A DNA stretch of 64,000 nucleotides from an uncultured Clostridia bacterium (GCA_934167835.1 CAKPLZ010000001.1:124001-188000); one strand, 5' to 3'; positions 20,174 through 28,855 are shown, counted from the first letter of the stretch. Program-made: numbers and translations. Notes: a model not told the origin generated them from the sequence alone.

Positions 20174-20821
20174 CTATTTTAATAAAACCTTCCTTATTTC
20201 TTCTACATTCTCTACAATATAGTCTGCTCCTGCTGTTTCTAGTTCTTGTTTTGTTCCAAATCCATAAGTTACACCTATTGATTTTAGTTTATTAGACTTA
20301 GCTCCGAGAATGTCGTAGTTTCTATCTCCTACCATAATACATTCTTCTAATTTAAAATTATTTATATTGTCTAATGCAAATTTTATTACATCTTTTTTTG
20401 CATTTCTTGTTCCATCTAAAGTAGCTCCTGATACAAAGTAAAAGTATTGCTTTAGATTGTATTTTTCAAGTATTTTATTCGCATAAGGTTCTGGTTTTGA
20501 TGTGGCTAGAAGAACATTTTTTCCGTTTTGTTTTAAGTTTCTAATTAATTCATCAATTCCTTTATATAGCTTAGTTTCCCAGACTCCCGTTTTTTCATAA
20601 AATTCTCTGTACTTTTCTATTGCATACTTGGCTTGCTCTTTTGTGAGATTATAGTAGTTTACAAATGTATCTTCTAATGGTGGTCCTATAAATTTTTCTA
20701 GGCTTGTTCTGTCTTGAACTTCTATACAAAAGTGTTTTAATGTATATACAAACCCATTAATTATTCCCTCTCTTGAATCAATTATTGTTCCATCTAAATC
20801 AAATAGTATATTTTTAAACAT
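20174..20821 (-). CDS. HAD-superfamily phosphatase, phosphoglycolate phosphatase-like
   Basis: A 215-residue HAD subfamily IA hydrolase. Motif I is FDLDGTIIDS at residues 7-16, motif II is LLATSKPE near 110, the motif III Lys is near NAKKDV, and motif IV is MVGDRNYDILGAKSN. The cap is four-helical. Such enzymes dephosphorylate small metabolites (phosphoglycolate, nucleotides, pyrophosphate); the substrate is not determinable here. Divergent from xpt, with a 147-base shared upstream region. The frame is intact. Confidence 0.85.
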   Translation of the reverse strand: MFKNILFDLDGTIIDSREGIINGFVYTLKHFCIEVQDRTSLEKFIGPPLEDTFVNYYNLTKEQAKYAIEKYREFYEKTGVWETKLYKGIDELIRNLKQNGKNVLLATSKPEPYANKILEKYNLKQYFYFVSGATLDGTRNAKKDVIKFALDNINNFKLEECIMVGDRNYDILGAKSNKLKSIGVTYGFGTKQELETAGADYIVENVEEIRKVLLK

Positions 20822-20919
20822 GTTTACCTCTTTTCTTCTAGATTATTATAGCATAAAATTCTAGTTGAGTGTATCTTTTGTAAAAATTATTTTCGTTTTC
20901 GAATTCAGAAAAAATTATA

Positions 20920-20948
20920 TTGACTTTTCACATTTTATGTACTATTAT
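20920..20948 (+). promoter_or_regulatory. xpt promoter
   Basis: -35 TTGACT (20920-20925), 17-base spacer, -10 TATTAT (20943-20948). The leader is too short (about 15 bases) for a purine riboswitch. Confidence 0.7.
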
Positions 20949-20968
20949 TTTTCTAGGAGTGATTTTTT

Positions 20969-21541
20969 ATGGATTTGTTGAAAGAGAGAATTTTGGCTGA
21001 TGGTAGGATTTTGAATGATGATATTTTGAAGGTAGATGGTTTTATTAATCATCAGGTTGATTGTGAGTTAATGCGAAAAATGGGGGAGGATTTTGCAGAG
21101 CATTTTAAGGATTTTGGAATTACTAAGGTTGTTACTATTGAAAGTTCTGGTATTGCTCCTGCTTTTTCTGTTGCAAGTATTTTGAAGGTTCCTTTGGTTA
21201 TTTTCAAAAAGCAGACTTCTGAAATTTTGGATGAAGATTTACTTCAAACTGAAGTGTTTTCTTTTACTAAGGGAAAGCCTTATCAGCTTACCGCTTCTCG
21301 TAAATTTCTTGGTAATAGTGATAATATTTTATTTATTGATGATTTTTTGGCTAATGGAGAGGCTGGGCTTGGTGCTAGTAGAATAATAAGAATGGCTGGT
21401 GCTAATTTGTGTGGTATTGGTATTGTTATTGAGAAGTCTTTCCAGCCTGGTAGAACTAAGCTTGAAGGTTTAGGTGTTCCTGTTTATTCACTTGCTAGAA
21501 TTAAGGCTTTTAATAATGGTAAACTTGAATTTTTAGATTAA
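20969..21541 (+). CDS. xpt: xanthine phosphoribosyltransferase
   Basis: A 190-residue type I PRTase of the Xpt family: LKERILADGRILNDDILKVD at the N-terminus, a DFLANGEAGLG PRPP loop near residues 128-138, and the VIEKSFQPGR segment. It converts xanthine and PRPP to XMP in purine salvage. The start at 20969 follows AGGAG with 9-base spacing. It lacks both the purine riboswitch and the pbuX partner often found with xpt. Monocistronic, ended by a strong terminator. Confidence 0.95.
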   Translation: MDLLKERILADGRILNDDILKVDGFINHQVDCELMRKMGEDFAEHFKDFGITKVVTIESSGIAPAFSVASILKVPLVIFKKQTSEILDEDLLQTEVFSFTKGKPYQLTASRKFLGNSDNILFIDDFLANGEAGLGASRIIRMAGANLCGIGIVIEKSFQPGRTKLEGLGVPVYSLARIKAFNNGKLEFLD

Positions 21542-21549
21542 ATTAAAAT

Positions 21550-21575
21550 ATAGAGGCAATTTTGTTTGCCTCTAT
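21550..21575. terminator. bidirectional terminator between xpt and the ABC transporter
   Basis: Ten-bp stem ATAGAGGCAA / TTGCCTCTAT with a 6-base loop, between convergent genes. Confidence 0.8.
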
Positions 21576-21577
21576 GT

Positions 21578-22594
21578 TTATTTTATTGCTTCTTCTGCAT
21601 ACTTGTTGTTTACAACTTTTTCGTAGTCTGCTCTTTTTTCTAGTTCTCCTGCTTCTTCTATTACATCTTGTAATTTATTGAAAGCTTCTTCTGTCATAAC
21701 TGGTGTTTTGTTCCAAGCATCTATGTCTTTGTATCTTTGAATTGAGCTTTCTAGCATTTGTACATCTGTACTTGGGAAAAAGTCTTTTATAAGTTCTGCA
21801 ATTTCTTTTGCAGAGTGTTCTTCTGTCCATTTTTGTCCTTTATATATTGCATCTGTAAAATTCTGTATTAACTTTTCATTTTTGGCTATATAGCTTTTCT
21901 TTGCAAAATATGCAGTATATGGAATTTCTCCCGCTTCTGCTCCAACTGATGCTACAATATATCCAGCTCCTTGTGCTTCTGTCATTGAAGCTGTAGGCTC
22001 AAATAGTGTTACATATTCTGCATTTCCTCCCGCAAATGCTCCGGCCATTAGGTCAAAGCTTATGCTATCATCTAAAATCAAATCATTTTTTGTGTCTATG
22101 CCTTTTTGTTTTAATACATACTCAAATGTCATGTATGGAACTCCGCCTTTTCTTCCTGGAATTACTGTTGTTCCTTTTAAGTCACTCCAATTAAATTTTT
22201 CTGGTTTGTTTCGTGCCACTAAAAATGAGCCATCTCTTTTTGTAAGTTGTGCAAATACTTGTGGATAGTCTTCTTTTCCTTCATTATATACATAAATTGA
22301 AGCTTCAGGTCCTGCAAATCCTATATCACTTTGACCTGCTAAAACCGCTGTCATTACCTTATCTGCTCCTTGCCCTGTTGTAAGCTCAACTTTGATGCCT
22401 TTTTCTTCAAAATATCCAAGTGCTATCGCCACATATTGTGGTGAATAGAATACTGACCTTGTAACTTCATTCACTCTTACTGTTGTTAATCCTTTTGCCT
22501 CTTGATTATTGTTTCTTTTAGCAGATATAATAACTGATGTTATTACTCCTACTATTGCAGCTACAATAATTGCTGCTATTATCCATTTTCTCAA
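21578..22594 (-). CDS. ABC transporter substrate-binding protein, SsuA/NMT1-like
   Basis: A 338-residue protein with an uncleaved-looking N-terminal anchor (WIIAAIIVAAIVGVITSVI) and no lipobox Cys. The periplasmic-binding fold is of the SsuA/ThiY/NMT1 type: VFYSPQYVAIALGYFEEKGI, then ADKVMTAVLAGQSDIGFAGPE, and GRKGGVPYMTFEYVL. Substrates of this family include alkanesulfonates, taurine, nitrate-like anions and thiamine or riboflavin precursors. No riboswitch or enzyme gene is nearby to decide. It is the last gene of the ATPase-permease-binding protein operon. Confidence 0.85.
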   Translation of the reverse strand: MRKWIIAAIIVAAIVGVITSVIISAKRNNNQEAKGLTTVRVNEVTRSVFYSPQYVAIALGYFEEKGIKVELTTGQGADKVMTAVLAGQSDIGFAGPEASIYVYNEGKEDYPQVFAQLTKRDGSFLVARNKPEKFNWSDLKGTTVIPGRKGGVPYMTFEYVLKQKGIDTKNDLILDDSISFDLMAGAFAGGNAEYVTLFEPTASMTEAQGAGYIVASVGAEAGEIPYTAYFAKKSYIAKNEKLIQNFTDAIYKGQKWTEEHSAKEIAELIKDFFPSTDVQMLESSIQRYKDIDAWNKTPVMTEEAFNKLQDVIEEAGELEKRADYEKVVNNKYAEEAIK

Positions 22595-22609
22595 TGTTCT
22601 TCCTCCTAG

Positions 22610-23421
22610 TTATATAAATTTGTGTGATTTTGATAGTAGTTTTTCAAATAAAACTACTGAACCATAAAGTATGGTTGCAACAAAAGCCAAGATTATTACA
22701 CCTGTCATTACTAAATCTAGCTTAAACACTTGACCTCCATAAACTATTAAGTATCCGAAGACCTGCCTTTGATACTAGAAATTCCCCAGTTATTACTCCT
22801 ACTAAAGATAAACCAATATTTATTTTAAGAGAATTTATAAATGTTCCAATATTGGCTGGTATAATTATTTTGGTTAATAGTTGAAATTTACTACAGTTAA
22901 AGGTTTGTGCCATTTTGATTTTTTCTTTGTCTGTATCTAAGAAGCCATTTAGTATTTCCATAATTGTAACAATTAAGGAAATTGCAAGCCCCATTGTTAT
23001 AATAGCACCTTTTCCTGCTCCAACCCAAATTATTATAATTGGTCCTAAAGCGACTTTTGGTAAACTATTTAGTACAACTAAAAATGGTTCTGCGACTTTA
23101 CTAAAAAAGTCGGACCACCATAAAAGTATTGCCATAATAGTTCCAATTAGTACTCCTAATGAAAAGCCGTATCAAAGTTTCTTCACATGTTACCCATAGA
23201 TGTGTTAATAGTTTGTTTTCAGATAAGTTCATGAGTGTTTTTAAAATTTTGCTTGGTTGACTTGTTATAAAGCTATCAATTAATCCTCTGTTTGCGCATA
23301 TCTCCCATATTGCAATAAAAGCAATTACAATTCCTATTTGTGTTGCAAGTATTGATATTTTTTTTAGTTTAATTTGTTTTAGATATTTTTTTCTGTCCTT
23401 AGAGATATTTTTTTCATGCAT
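22610..23421 (-). CDS. ABC transporter permease, SsuC-like, two +1 frameshifts
   Basis: Skipping the C at 23169 and 22757 gives a 269-residue permease with about six membrane helices, the normal SsuC/TauC length. The first shift yields EETLI-GFSLGVLIGTIMAILL, which recreates the helix; the second gives KAGL-GYLIVYGGQVFKLD, the conserved region after the EAA-like loop. Without shifting, only the first 84 codons are read correctly. The start at 23421 overlaps the end of the ATPase gene by 8 bases. It moves the ligand of the adjacent binding protein across the membrane. Confidence 0.9.
22754..22757 (-). other. +1 frameshift site, permease site 2
   Basis: CTT then C-GGA. SKAGL joins GYLIVYGGQVF. 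Confidence 0.9.
23166..23169 (-). other. +1 frameshift site, permease site 1
   Basis: ATA then C-GGC: one of three sites with C as the fourth base. CEETLI joins GFSLGVLIG. Confidence 0.88.
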
Positions 23422-24181
23422 TTACATCTAACTCCTTCCATAAGCTGTCAAAGTATTTACTGAATTTAGGACTTTCTCTTACGTTTAATGGATTTCTATT
23501 TTCCATTTCAAAATCAATAGTATGAATTTTGTTTACTGTTGCTGGTCTTCCTGTTAATACTACTATTCTGTCTGACATACTTATTGCTTCTGAAATATCA
23601 TGTGTTACCATTAGTGTTGTAACATTTTCATTTTTAATTATTCCATATATATCTTTTGTAACCATTAATCTTGTTTGATAATCAATTGCGGAAAATGCTT
23701 CATCTAAAAGCAGAATTTTCGGTTTAATTGCCAAAGTTCTAATTAAAGCAACCCTTTGACGCATTCCTCCTGATAATTGTGATGGATATTTGTCTTTAAA
23801 TTCATATAGATGGTATTTTTTTAAAAGTTCCTCTACATATTTTTTGTTTTCTGGTGTGCACATTTTTCTTATTTCTAATCCAAATAGCACATTTTTATAT
23901 ATGCTTCTCCATTCTAGTAAACTATCCTTTTGTAGCATATATCCAATGCTTGATGATAACCCAGAACTTTCTACTCCATCTATGTAGATTCTTCCTGAAG
24001 TTTTTTCTTCTAATCCTGCAATTATTGATAAAAGTGTTGATTTTCCACATCCACTAGGTCCTATAATGCTTACAAATTCGCCATTATTCACAGTAAAATT
24101 TATGTTTTTTATAGCCTCTATTTCACCATTTTTGGCTTGATATATTTTTGAAATATTTTCAATCTTTAGTAACTCTCTCAC
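23414..24181 (-). CDS. ABC transporter ATPase, SsuB-like
   Basis: A 255-residue ATPase: Walker A IGPSGCGKSTLL near residue 40, Q-loop MLQKDSLLEW, signature LSGGMRQRVAL, Walker B ILLLDEAFSAID, and the H-loop MVTHDISEA. The family powers import of organosulfonates, nitrate-like or vitamin-precursor ligands. The start is a GTG at 24181 behind GGGGG. It is first in the operon and overlaps the permease by 8 bases. No frameshift. Confidence 0.92.
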   Translation of the reverse strand: MRELLKIENISKIYQAKNGEIEAIKNINFTVNNGEFVSIIGPSGCGKSTLLSIIAGLEEKTSGRIYIDGVESSGLSSSIGYMLQKDSLLEWRSIYKNVLFGLEIRKMCTPENKKYVEELLKKYHLYEFKDKYPSQLSGGMRQRVALIRTLAIKPKILLLDEAFSAIDYQTRLMVTKDIYGIIKNENVTTLMVTHDISEAISMSDRIVVLTGRPATVNKIHTIDFEMENRNPLNVRESPKFSKYFDSLWKELDVNA

Positions 24182-24247
24182 TTTAAAAATTCCCCCTACA
24201 AACTTATCTAGTTATATTATATTCTTGATAGGAAATAAGGGTGAAAA

Positions 24248-24275
24248 AAAACGATACTTCGAAAAGTATCGTTTT
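24248..24275 (-). terminator. terminator after rpsR
   Basis: Twelve-bp stem AAAACGATACTT / AAGTATCGTTTT with a CGAA tetraloop, and T-run on the minus strand. Confidence 0.85.
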
Positions 24276-24279
24276 ATAA

Positions 24280-24576
24280 TTAACCTTGTGTGTAAGGTAA
24301 TATAGCAATATGTCTTGCTCTTTTTACTGCTGTTGTGATTTCTCTTTGATGTTTTGCACAAGCTCCTGTTGCTCTTCTTGGTAATATTTTACCTTTTTCG
24401 TTTACGAATTTTTTCATTTGGTCATAGTTTTTGTAATCTAAAACTAAATCTTCATTAGCACACATTGCGCAAACTTTTTTTCTTGTTTTTCTAAATTTTG
24501 GATTGAAATCTTCTTCATCTTTTCCATTAAATCTTTTTTTCTTATTATTTTTGTTGTTTCCTCTTTTATCTGCCAT
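24280..24576 (-). CDS. rpsR: ribosomal protein S18
   Basis: A 98-residue S18 with a basic Asn/Lys-rich N-terminal extension. The core keeps a Cys pair, CAMC (residues 36-39), typical of zinc-binding forms, followed by [29 protein letters not shown] and the C-terminal [10 protein letters not shown]. It sits third in the rpsF-ssb-rpsR operon. S18 and S6 form a heterodimer in the 30S platform. Intact, with no CGG. Confidence 0.97.
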   Translation of the reverse strand: MADKRGNNKNNKKKRFNGKDEEDFNPKFRKTRKKVCAMCANEDLVLDYKNYDQMKKFVNEKGKILPRRATGACAKHQREITTAVKRARHIAILPYTQG

Positions 24577-24600
24577 TGATTATTTCCCCCTTTCTATTGT

Positions 24601-25023
24601 TTAGAATGGTAAATCGTCTTCTTGTTGTGGTGCAAATTCTGAGCTTTCAGAAACTGCATTTCCAAAAGTACTTTCAAATCCTTCTGCACCGCCAGCATTC
24701 TCTCTCTTGCTATCTGCAAAATATGCTTCTTCTGCGATTACCTCTGTAACATAATGTTTTACCTTATTTTCATCTTCCCAATTTCTTGTCTGAAGTCTTC
24801 CAACTACTCCAACTTGTTGACCTTTTTTAAACCACTTGCTACAAAACTCGCCTGTTTTGTTCCAAGCTACAACGTTTATAAAGTCAGCTTGTCTTTCTTC
24901 ACCTGGTTTGCTAAATCTTCTATTTACTGCTAATGAAAAACTTGCAACCAATGTGTTTGTATTACTTGTATATCTAACTTCAGGATCTCTTGTTAAACGA
25001 CCCATTAGAATAACTTTATTCAT
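24601..25023 (-). CDS. ssb: single-stranded DNA-binding protein
   Basis: A 140-residue SSB: OB fold over residues 1-105 (MNKVILMGRLTRDPEVRYT, then FINVVAWNKTGEF), a short disordered linker, and the acidic partner-binding tip EDDLPF. It binds ssDNA as a tetramer and recruits replication and repair proteins. Between rpsF and rpsR in the standard order; starts 3 bases after the rpsF stop. Intact. Confidence 0.97.
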   Translation of the reverse strand: MNKVILMGRLTRDPEVRYTSNTNTLVASFSLAVNRRFSKPGEERQADFINVVAWNKTGEFCSKWFKKGQQVGVVGRLQTRNWEDENKVKHYVTEVIAEEAYFADSKRENAGGAEGFESTFGNAVSESSEFAPQQEDDLPF

Positions 25024-25026
25024 TTA

Positions 25027-25311
25027 TTATTCCTCCTCTTTAACTACCATGAACTTCATAACTTCGTCTGTTATTCTATAATTTCTTTCAAGCTCAGCTA
25101 TTAATTCTGGTTTTGCTTCGAATTTGAATACTAGGTAAAATCCTTCTTTTTGCTTATTTATTTCATAAGCTAATTTTCTTTTTCCCATTTCTTCAACAGA
25201 AGCTACTGTTCCGTCAGCATTAATTAAATCAGAGAATTTTTTTATTAAATTTTTAACACTTTCTTCCTCTAAATTTGGATTAACAATGACAACACTCTCG
25301 TATTTATTCAT
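25027..25311 (-). CDS. rpsF: ribosomal protein S6
   Basis: S6, 94 residues from the ATG at 25311 (MNKYESVVIVNPNL). The longer open frame to 25380 is leader. A tandem ATG at 25314 is closer to GGAGG; spacing favours 25311. Family marks: EMGKRKLAYEINKQKEGFYLVFKF and LERNYRITDEVMKFMV. First gene of rpsF-ssb-rpsR, preceded by a promoter and a leader hairpin. Confidence 0.96.
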   Translation of the reverse strand: MNKYESVVIVNPNLEEESVKNLIKKFSDLINADGTVASVEEMGKRKLAYEINKQKEGFYLVFKFEAKPELIAELERNYRITDEVMKFMVVKEEE

Positions 25312-25383
25312 CATTTCCACCTCCCTCTTGGATATAACCCATATTGTCCTAACTAATATGAGTAAGGATAAAACGGCCACAAT

Positions 25384-25410
25384 AAAAAGACCGCTCTTTG
25401 CAGCCTTTTT
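25384..25410 (-). promoter_or_regulatory. rpsF leader hairpin, possible attenuator or S6:S18 site
   Basis: Stem AAAAAG / CTTTTT plus CTGC paired with GCGG, then a T-run, lies between the rpsF promoter and its ribosome site. It would terminate or structure the leader RNA. S6:S18 autoregulatory leaders are known in this operon; I see CCG-containing sequence but cannot confirm the motif. Confidence 0.5.
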
Positions 25411-25439
25411 ATTTTACCATATTTTGCAAGAAAAATCAA
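25411..25439 (-). promoter_or_regulatory. rpsF operon promoter
   Basis: -35 TTGATT (25434-25439), 17-base spacer, -10 TAAAAT (25411-25416), just after the rseP stop. Confidence 0.65.
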
Positions 25440-25445
25440 GCGTTT

Positions 25446-26169
25446 TTATAGAATTCGTACTATATCATTATATGTCACAAATATTGAAAGCCCAATTAAA
25501 AGCAAGAATCCTGCCATTTGAATTTTTAGTTCTGTAGTTTGTTTTAGTGGTTTTTTGCGGATTGCTTCTATTATGAGTAGAAATATTTTTCCTCCGGTCT
25601 AGTGGTGGGAATGGTAGGAGGTTTGTTATACCTAGTGATACTGAAATTACTGACATCATGTAGATGAATTCTTTTAGTCCATTTGTTTCTACTACCATGT
25701 CTGATATTCCTACTACTCCAACTAGTTGGTCTGCTTTTACTTTTCCTGTGAATAGTTCTATTATTCCTTGAATTGAGGCTCCTAGGAAGTTTCCTGTAAA
25801 TTTTAATCCTTTTTGTAATCCTAATATGCTTGATGCTATTATTGCACATAAAATTAATCCAAAGATTATATTTACAGTTCCACCTGCTAGCAATATTGCT
25901 ATTTTCTGTGGTATTGTTTTTTGATTATATGCTCTTTGGTCTTCTACTGGTTCATCCTCTCCAAGCATATTTACGAAGCCTCCCATAGGAATTGCCTTTA
26001 GTTCATACGAGGTTTCTTTTCCTTGTTTTTTCCAAATTGTTGGGCCAAAACCTATTGCAAATTGTTTTATTTTTACATTAAATAGTTTTGCAACTAAAAA
26101 ATGGCCGAGTTCATGTATAAATATTAGGAATCCCAATAAAAATGCTATTTTCAAAAAACCGATAATCAT
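25446..26169 (-). CDS. rseP: RseP-type site-2 protease, short, one +1 frameshift
   Basis: With the C at 25596 skipped, 240 residues are read. The zinc site HELGH is at residues 19-23, GFGPTIWKK and MGGFVNMLGED follow, and the third catalytic motif is FPPLD-GGK, where the shift falls between the metal-binding Asp and the glycines. The RseP/RasP PDZ domain is absent, so the protein is shorter than the usual 340-420 residues. Translation without the shift loses the last membrane helix. It follows cdsA (uppS-cdsA-rseP, with dxr missing). Start at 26169 with AAGGAG, 10-base spacing. It cleaves membrane substrates within the bilayer, for example anti-sigma factors. Confidence 0.9.
25593..25596 (-). 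other. +1 frameshift site, rseP
   Basis: GAC then C-GGA, inside the conserved LDGGK motif: FPPLD joins GGKIFLLIIEAIR. Confidence 0.94.
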
Positions 26170-26185
26170 TAATTGTGTTCTCCTT

Positions 26186-26977
26186 TTAGATTAAATTTAA
26201 TAAAAAATATGCAAATGGTGCTATTAGTAAAATACTGTCTATTCTATCTAACATTCCACCATGCCCTGGAATAATTTTTCCAAAGTCTTTAATTCCTGTA
26301 AATCTTTTTATACATGATGCTGCTAAATCTCCTATTTGACCTAATATACTTAAAACTATTGCTATCCCTGTTATTGACAAATATGATATTTCAAAATTCA
26401 TTACTGTGTTTAGAAAATAGGTATATAAAACAAATAGTATTACAGCGCCTATTATTCCAGCTATACTTCCTTCTATTGATTTTTTCGGACTTACTGGAGT
26501 GAGTTTATGTTTTCCAAATCTCATTCCTATAAAATATGCAAAGGTATCTGTTCCCCAAGCAGCAAACGCTACATACCAAATTAAGAACTTTCCATTTTCC
26601 ATTGCATATATTAATGGAATAAATATTATAAAACCGATAATATAAATAATTCCAAATCCAGTAAGTGCAATATCCTCATAGTTTATTTTCATTTCTGTTA
26701 TTATTACTTTTAAAAACAATAATACTATTGATACTAGAAAACTAATTATAATTACCTTTGGTGTTAAAAAATTTAAAAAAGCTATTAATATTGCTAAAAT
26801 ATTTCCTATCCATCTATCAACATTTTTCTTTCCTTTAAAGCTGTTAAAGTACTCATTTACAGCAATTATTGCCACTGTTGATATTGTTAAATTCACAATT
26901 GTTGTATTCCCACAAATCAATATAAGTGTCAAAAGAGCAAATAAAATTACTCCTGATATTATTCTTTTGACTTTCAT
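26186..26977 (-). CDS. cdsA: phosphatidate cytidylyltransferase
   Basis: A 263-residue integral membrane protein with about eight helices. The C-terminal CDP-alcohol signature region reads KRFTGIKDFGKIIPGHGGMLDRIDSI, and SPKKSIEGSIAG precedes it. It makes CDP-diacylglycerol from phosphatidate and CTP. The start overlaps the uppS stop by one base (TAATG). Intact, with no CGG. Confidence 0.95.
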   Translation of the reverse strand: MKVKRIISGVILFALLTLILICGNTTIVNLTISTVAIIAVNEYFNSFKGKKNVDRWIGNILAILIAFLNFLTPKVIIISFLVSIVLLFLKVIITEMKINYEDIALTGFGIIYIIGFIIFIPLIYAMENGKFLIWYVAFAAWGTDTFAYFIGMRFGKHKLTPVSPKKSIEGSIAGIIGAVILFVLYTYFLNTVMNFEISYLSITGIAIVLSILGQIGDLAASCIKRFTGIKDFGKIIPGHGGMLDRIDSILLIAPFAYFLLNLI

Positions 26978-27711
26978 TATTTCTTCACCTCATCTGGACG
27001 TCCGCCAAATCTTCTGTTTCTTTTTTGGTACTCTTTTATTGCTTCTATTAAATCATCTCTACTAAATTCTGGCCAGTGTTTTGCTGGGAAATAAAATTCT
27101 GAATATGTAAGCTGCCATGGTAAGAAGTTGCTTGTTCTTAGTTCATGACTTGTTCTTATCATTAAATCTGGATCTGGCTGACCTGCTGTATATAAACTAT
27201 CTGATATTGTTTGTTCATTTATATCTTCTATTTTAAGCTCATTATTTTTTACTTTTTCAGCTATTACCTTTGCACTATGAACAAGTTCTGCTCTACCACC
27301 ATAGTTAAATGCAATGTTTAAAACTAATCCTGTATTATTTTTAGTTTTTTCAACTAATTTATCAATTCTTTTTTGAATATCAGCTGGAATATTTTCTTTT
27401 TCCCCTATAACTCTTATTTTTATATTTTTTAGATCAAGCTTTCTTAACATTGAATCTAAATTAGCCTTTAAAATAAACATTAGAGCAGAAACTTCTTCTT
27501 TTGTACGTTTCCAATTTTCTGTTGAAAACGCATAAACAGTTAAATATTTTATTCCAATTTCATTGCAGAATGTTGCTATATTATCTAGGTTCTTTGAGCC
27601 TGCTTTATGTCCCTCTTTTGTTGATAAGCCATTATTTTTTGCCCATCTTCTATTTCCATCCATAATTATTGCTATGTGTTTTGGTAAATTTTCTAAATCT
27701 ATATCTTCCAT
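26977..27711 (-). CDS. uppS: undecaprenyl diphosphate synthase
   Basis: A 244-residue cis-prenyltransferase: IAIIMDGNRRWAKNNG at residues 13-28 (catalytic Asp), LTVYAFSTENWKR, NIAFNYGGRAEL and the C-terminal PDLMIRTSHELRTSNFLPWQ. It makes the C55 lipid carrier for wall synthesis. First gene of uppS-cdsA-rseP. The start at 27711 follows AAGGGG. Confidence 0.97.
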   Translation of the reverse strand: MEDIDLENLPKHIAIIMDGNRRWAKNNGLSTKEGHKAGSKNLDNIATFCNEIGIKYLTVYAFSTENWKRTKEEVSALMFILKANLDSMLRKLDLKNIKIRVIGEKENIPADIQKRIDKLVEKTKNNTGLVLNIAFNYGGRAELVHSAKVIAEKVKNNELKIEDINEQTISDSLYTAGQPDPDLMIRTSHELRTSNFLPWQLTYSEFYFPAKHWPEFSRDDLIEAIKEYQKRNRRFGGRPDEVKK

Positions 27712-27784
27712 AAATTACCCCTTTTTTCCTTTTGTACTATTTTATCATATATTTGCAAAAAAATGAAATGTTTTTGCGATTTTT

Positions 27785-28178
27785 TTAAAATATATTTTTT
27801 AAACATAGTCTTTCCCTATCTTTTATATGTTCCGCAAAGTACATTGTAGTTTCAATTTCCTGCAAAGCTGCTTCTAATGTTCCATTTTCGAGATTGGCTT
27901 TTGTTTTTGTAAATGCCTGTTCTATATTATCCAATTCTTGATGAACAATAATAATTGACCATGTTTTATCATTTTTACTAATTATCTCATCAATTTCTTT
28001 TGCTTTGCTTAATAATTCTTCTCTATTTTCATTGGTTTTTGCTTGTATTGTTTTTTCTTTTAACTCTTGAAGTTTTGTTGATATTTCGTCTGAGGTTTTA
28101 TTTAAATACTGCTGACTTGTTATATCTCCGCACTACAATTAGTACAATTATTATAATTATAATACTCCATTCCTTCAT
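27785..28178 (-). CDS. DUF4363 family membrane-anchored protein, one +1 frameshift
   Basis: The frame looks broken: the ATG at 28178 opens a 26-codon peptide. Skipping the C at 28130 gives 130 residues: one N-terminal helix (MKEWSIIIIIIVLIVV), then GDITSQQYLNKTSDE, a helical domain with TWSIIIVHQELDNIEQAF, and the ending HIKDRERLCLKNIF. These are the marks of DUF4363, a family of unknown role often next to DUF421. Its ATG overlaps the DUF421 stop (ATGA). The gene is invisible to ordinary ORF calling because the shift comes after only 16 codons. Confidence 0.85.
28127..28130 (-). other. +1 frameshift site, DUF4363 gene
   Basis: GTG then C-GGA at codon 17. IVLIVV joins GDITSQQYLNK. Confidence 0.85.
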
Positions 28179-28855
28179 GATTTTTTCCTTTCTTTTTCTT
28201 GGCAGAAAATTTGTCCCTTACCATCAAATGTTACAATTAAAGCATTTTCAGGCTTTATATTAAATTTTTCCACTTGTTTTTTTAGCCAATTTACATCTCT
28301 TCCGATTGTTTTTAAATTTTCATGCATTATTTTCCCATCTATTATTAAATCATAAGGTATGCCTTCATATTCTGGTACTATGTTAAAATCTGCTGGAATG
28401 GTATTTCTTTTCTCTGGTTTTTGTATTACACTTATTTGCCCACTAGTTTCAAGTATTGCGTATTCAACATCACCTATGTTAAATATGTTGTTTTGTCTTA
28501 GTCTTTCCTGAAGTTCATTCATTGTTATTTTTTCTTTTTTTAGTGCTTTTTCATCAATTTTTCCTCTGAATATCAATATCTGCGGTTTGCCACATATTAA
28601 AGCTCTTAAATTTATGCTTTTCATATTTAATATTGATAAAATAAGTTGAAAAGCTAAAAGTGTTAATATTGGTATTATGCCATTAGATATTGGAATTCCA
28701 GTATCTGCCATTGGTACTGATGCAAGGTCTGCTATCATTATAGCAATTACCAATTCAAATGGTTGCATTTGGCTTATTTCACGTTTTCCCATTAATCTCA
28801 TTACAATTAAAACTAATAAGTAAATTATACTTACTCTTATAAATGTATTTAACAT
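28175..28855 (-). CDS. DUF421 (YetF-like) membrane protein
   Basis: The frame is open to 28960 but the ATG at 28855 (MLNTFIRVSIIYLLVL) has AAGGAG upstream and starts at the first membrane helix, giving 226 residues. Three N-terminal helices with MRLMGKREISQMQPFELVIAI are diagnostic of DUF421/YetF, followed by the soluble YetF domain (CGKPQILIFRGKI, then LKKEKITMNELQERLR). Bacillus relatives are spore or membrane proteins of unclear role. It forms a two-gene unit with the DUF4363 gene. Confidence 0.88.
   Translation of the reverse strand: MLNTFIRVSIIYLLVLIVMRLMGKREISQMQPFELVIAIMIADLASVPMADTGIPISNGIIPILTLLAFQLILSILNMKSINLRALICGKPQILIFRGKIDEKALKKEKITMNELQERLRQNNIFNIGDVEYAILETSGQISVIQKPEKRNTIPADFNIVPEYEGIPYDLIIDGKIMHENLKTIGRDVNWLKKQVEKFNIKPENALIVTFDGKGQIFCQEKERKKS

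Noticed and set aside
20822..20968. Purine riboswitch upstream of xpt
   Set aside because: The promoter leaves a leader of about 15 bases; no riboswitch core is present.
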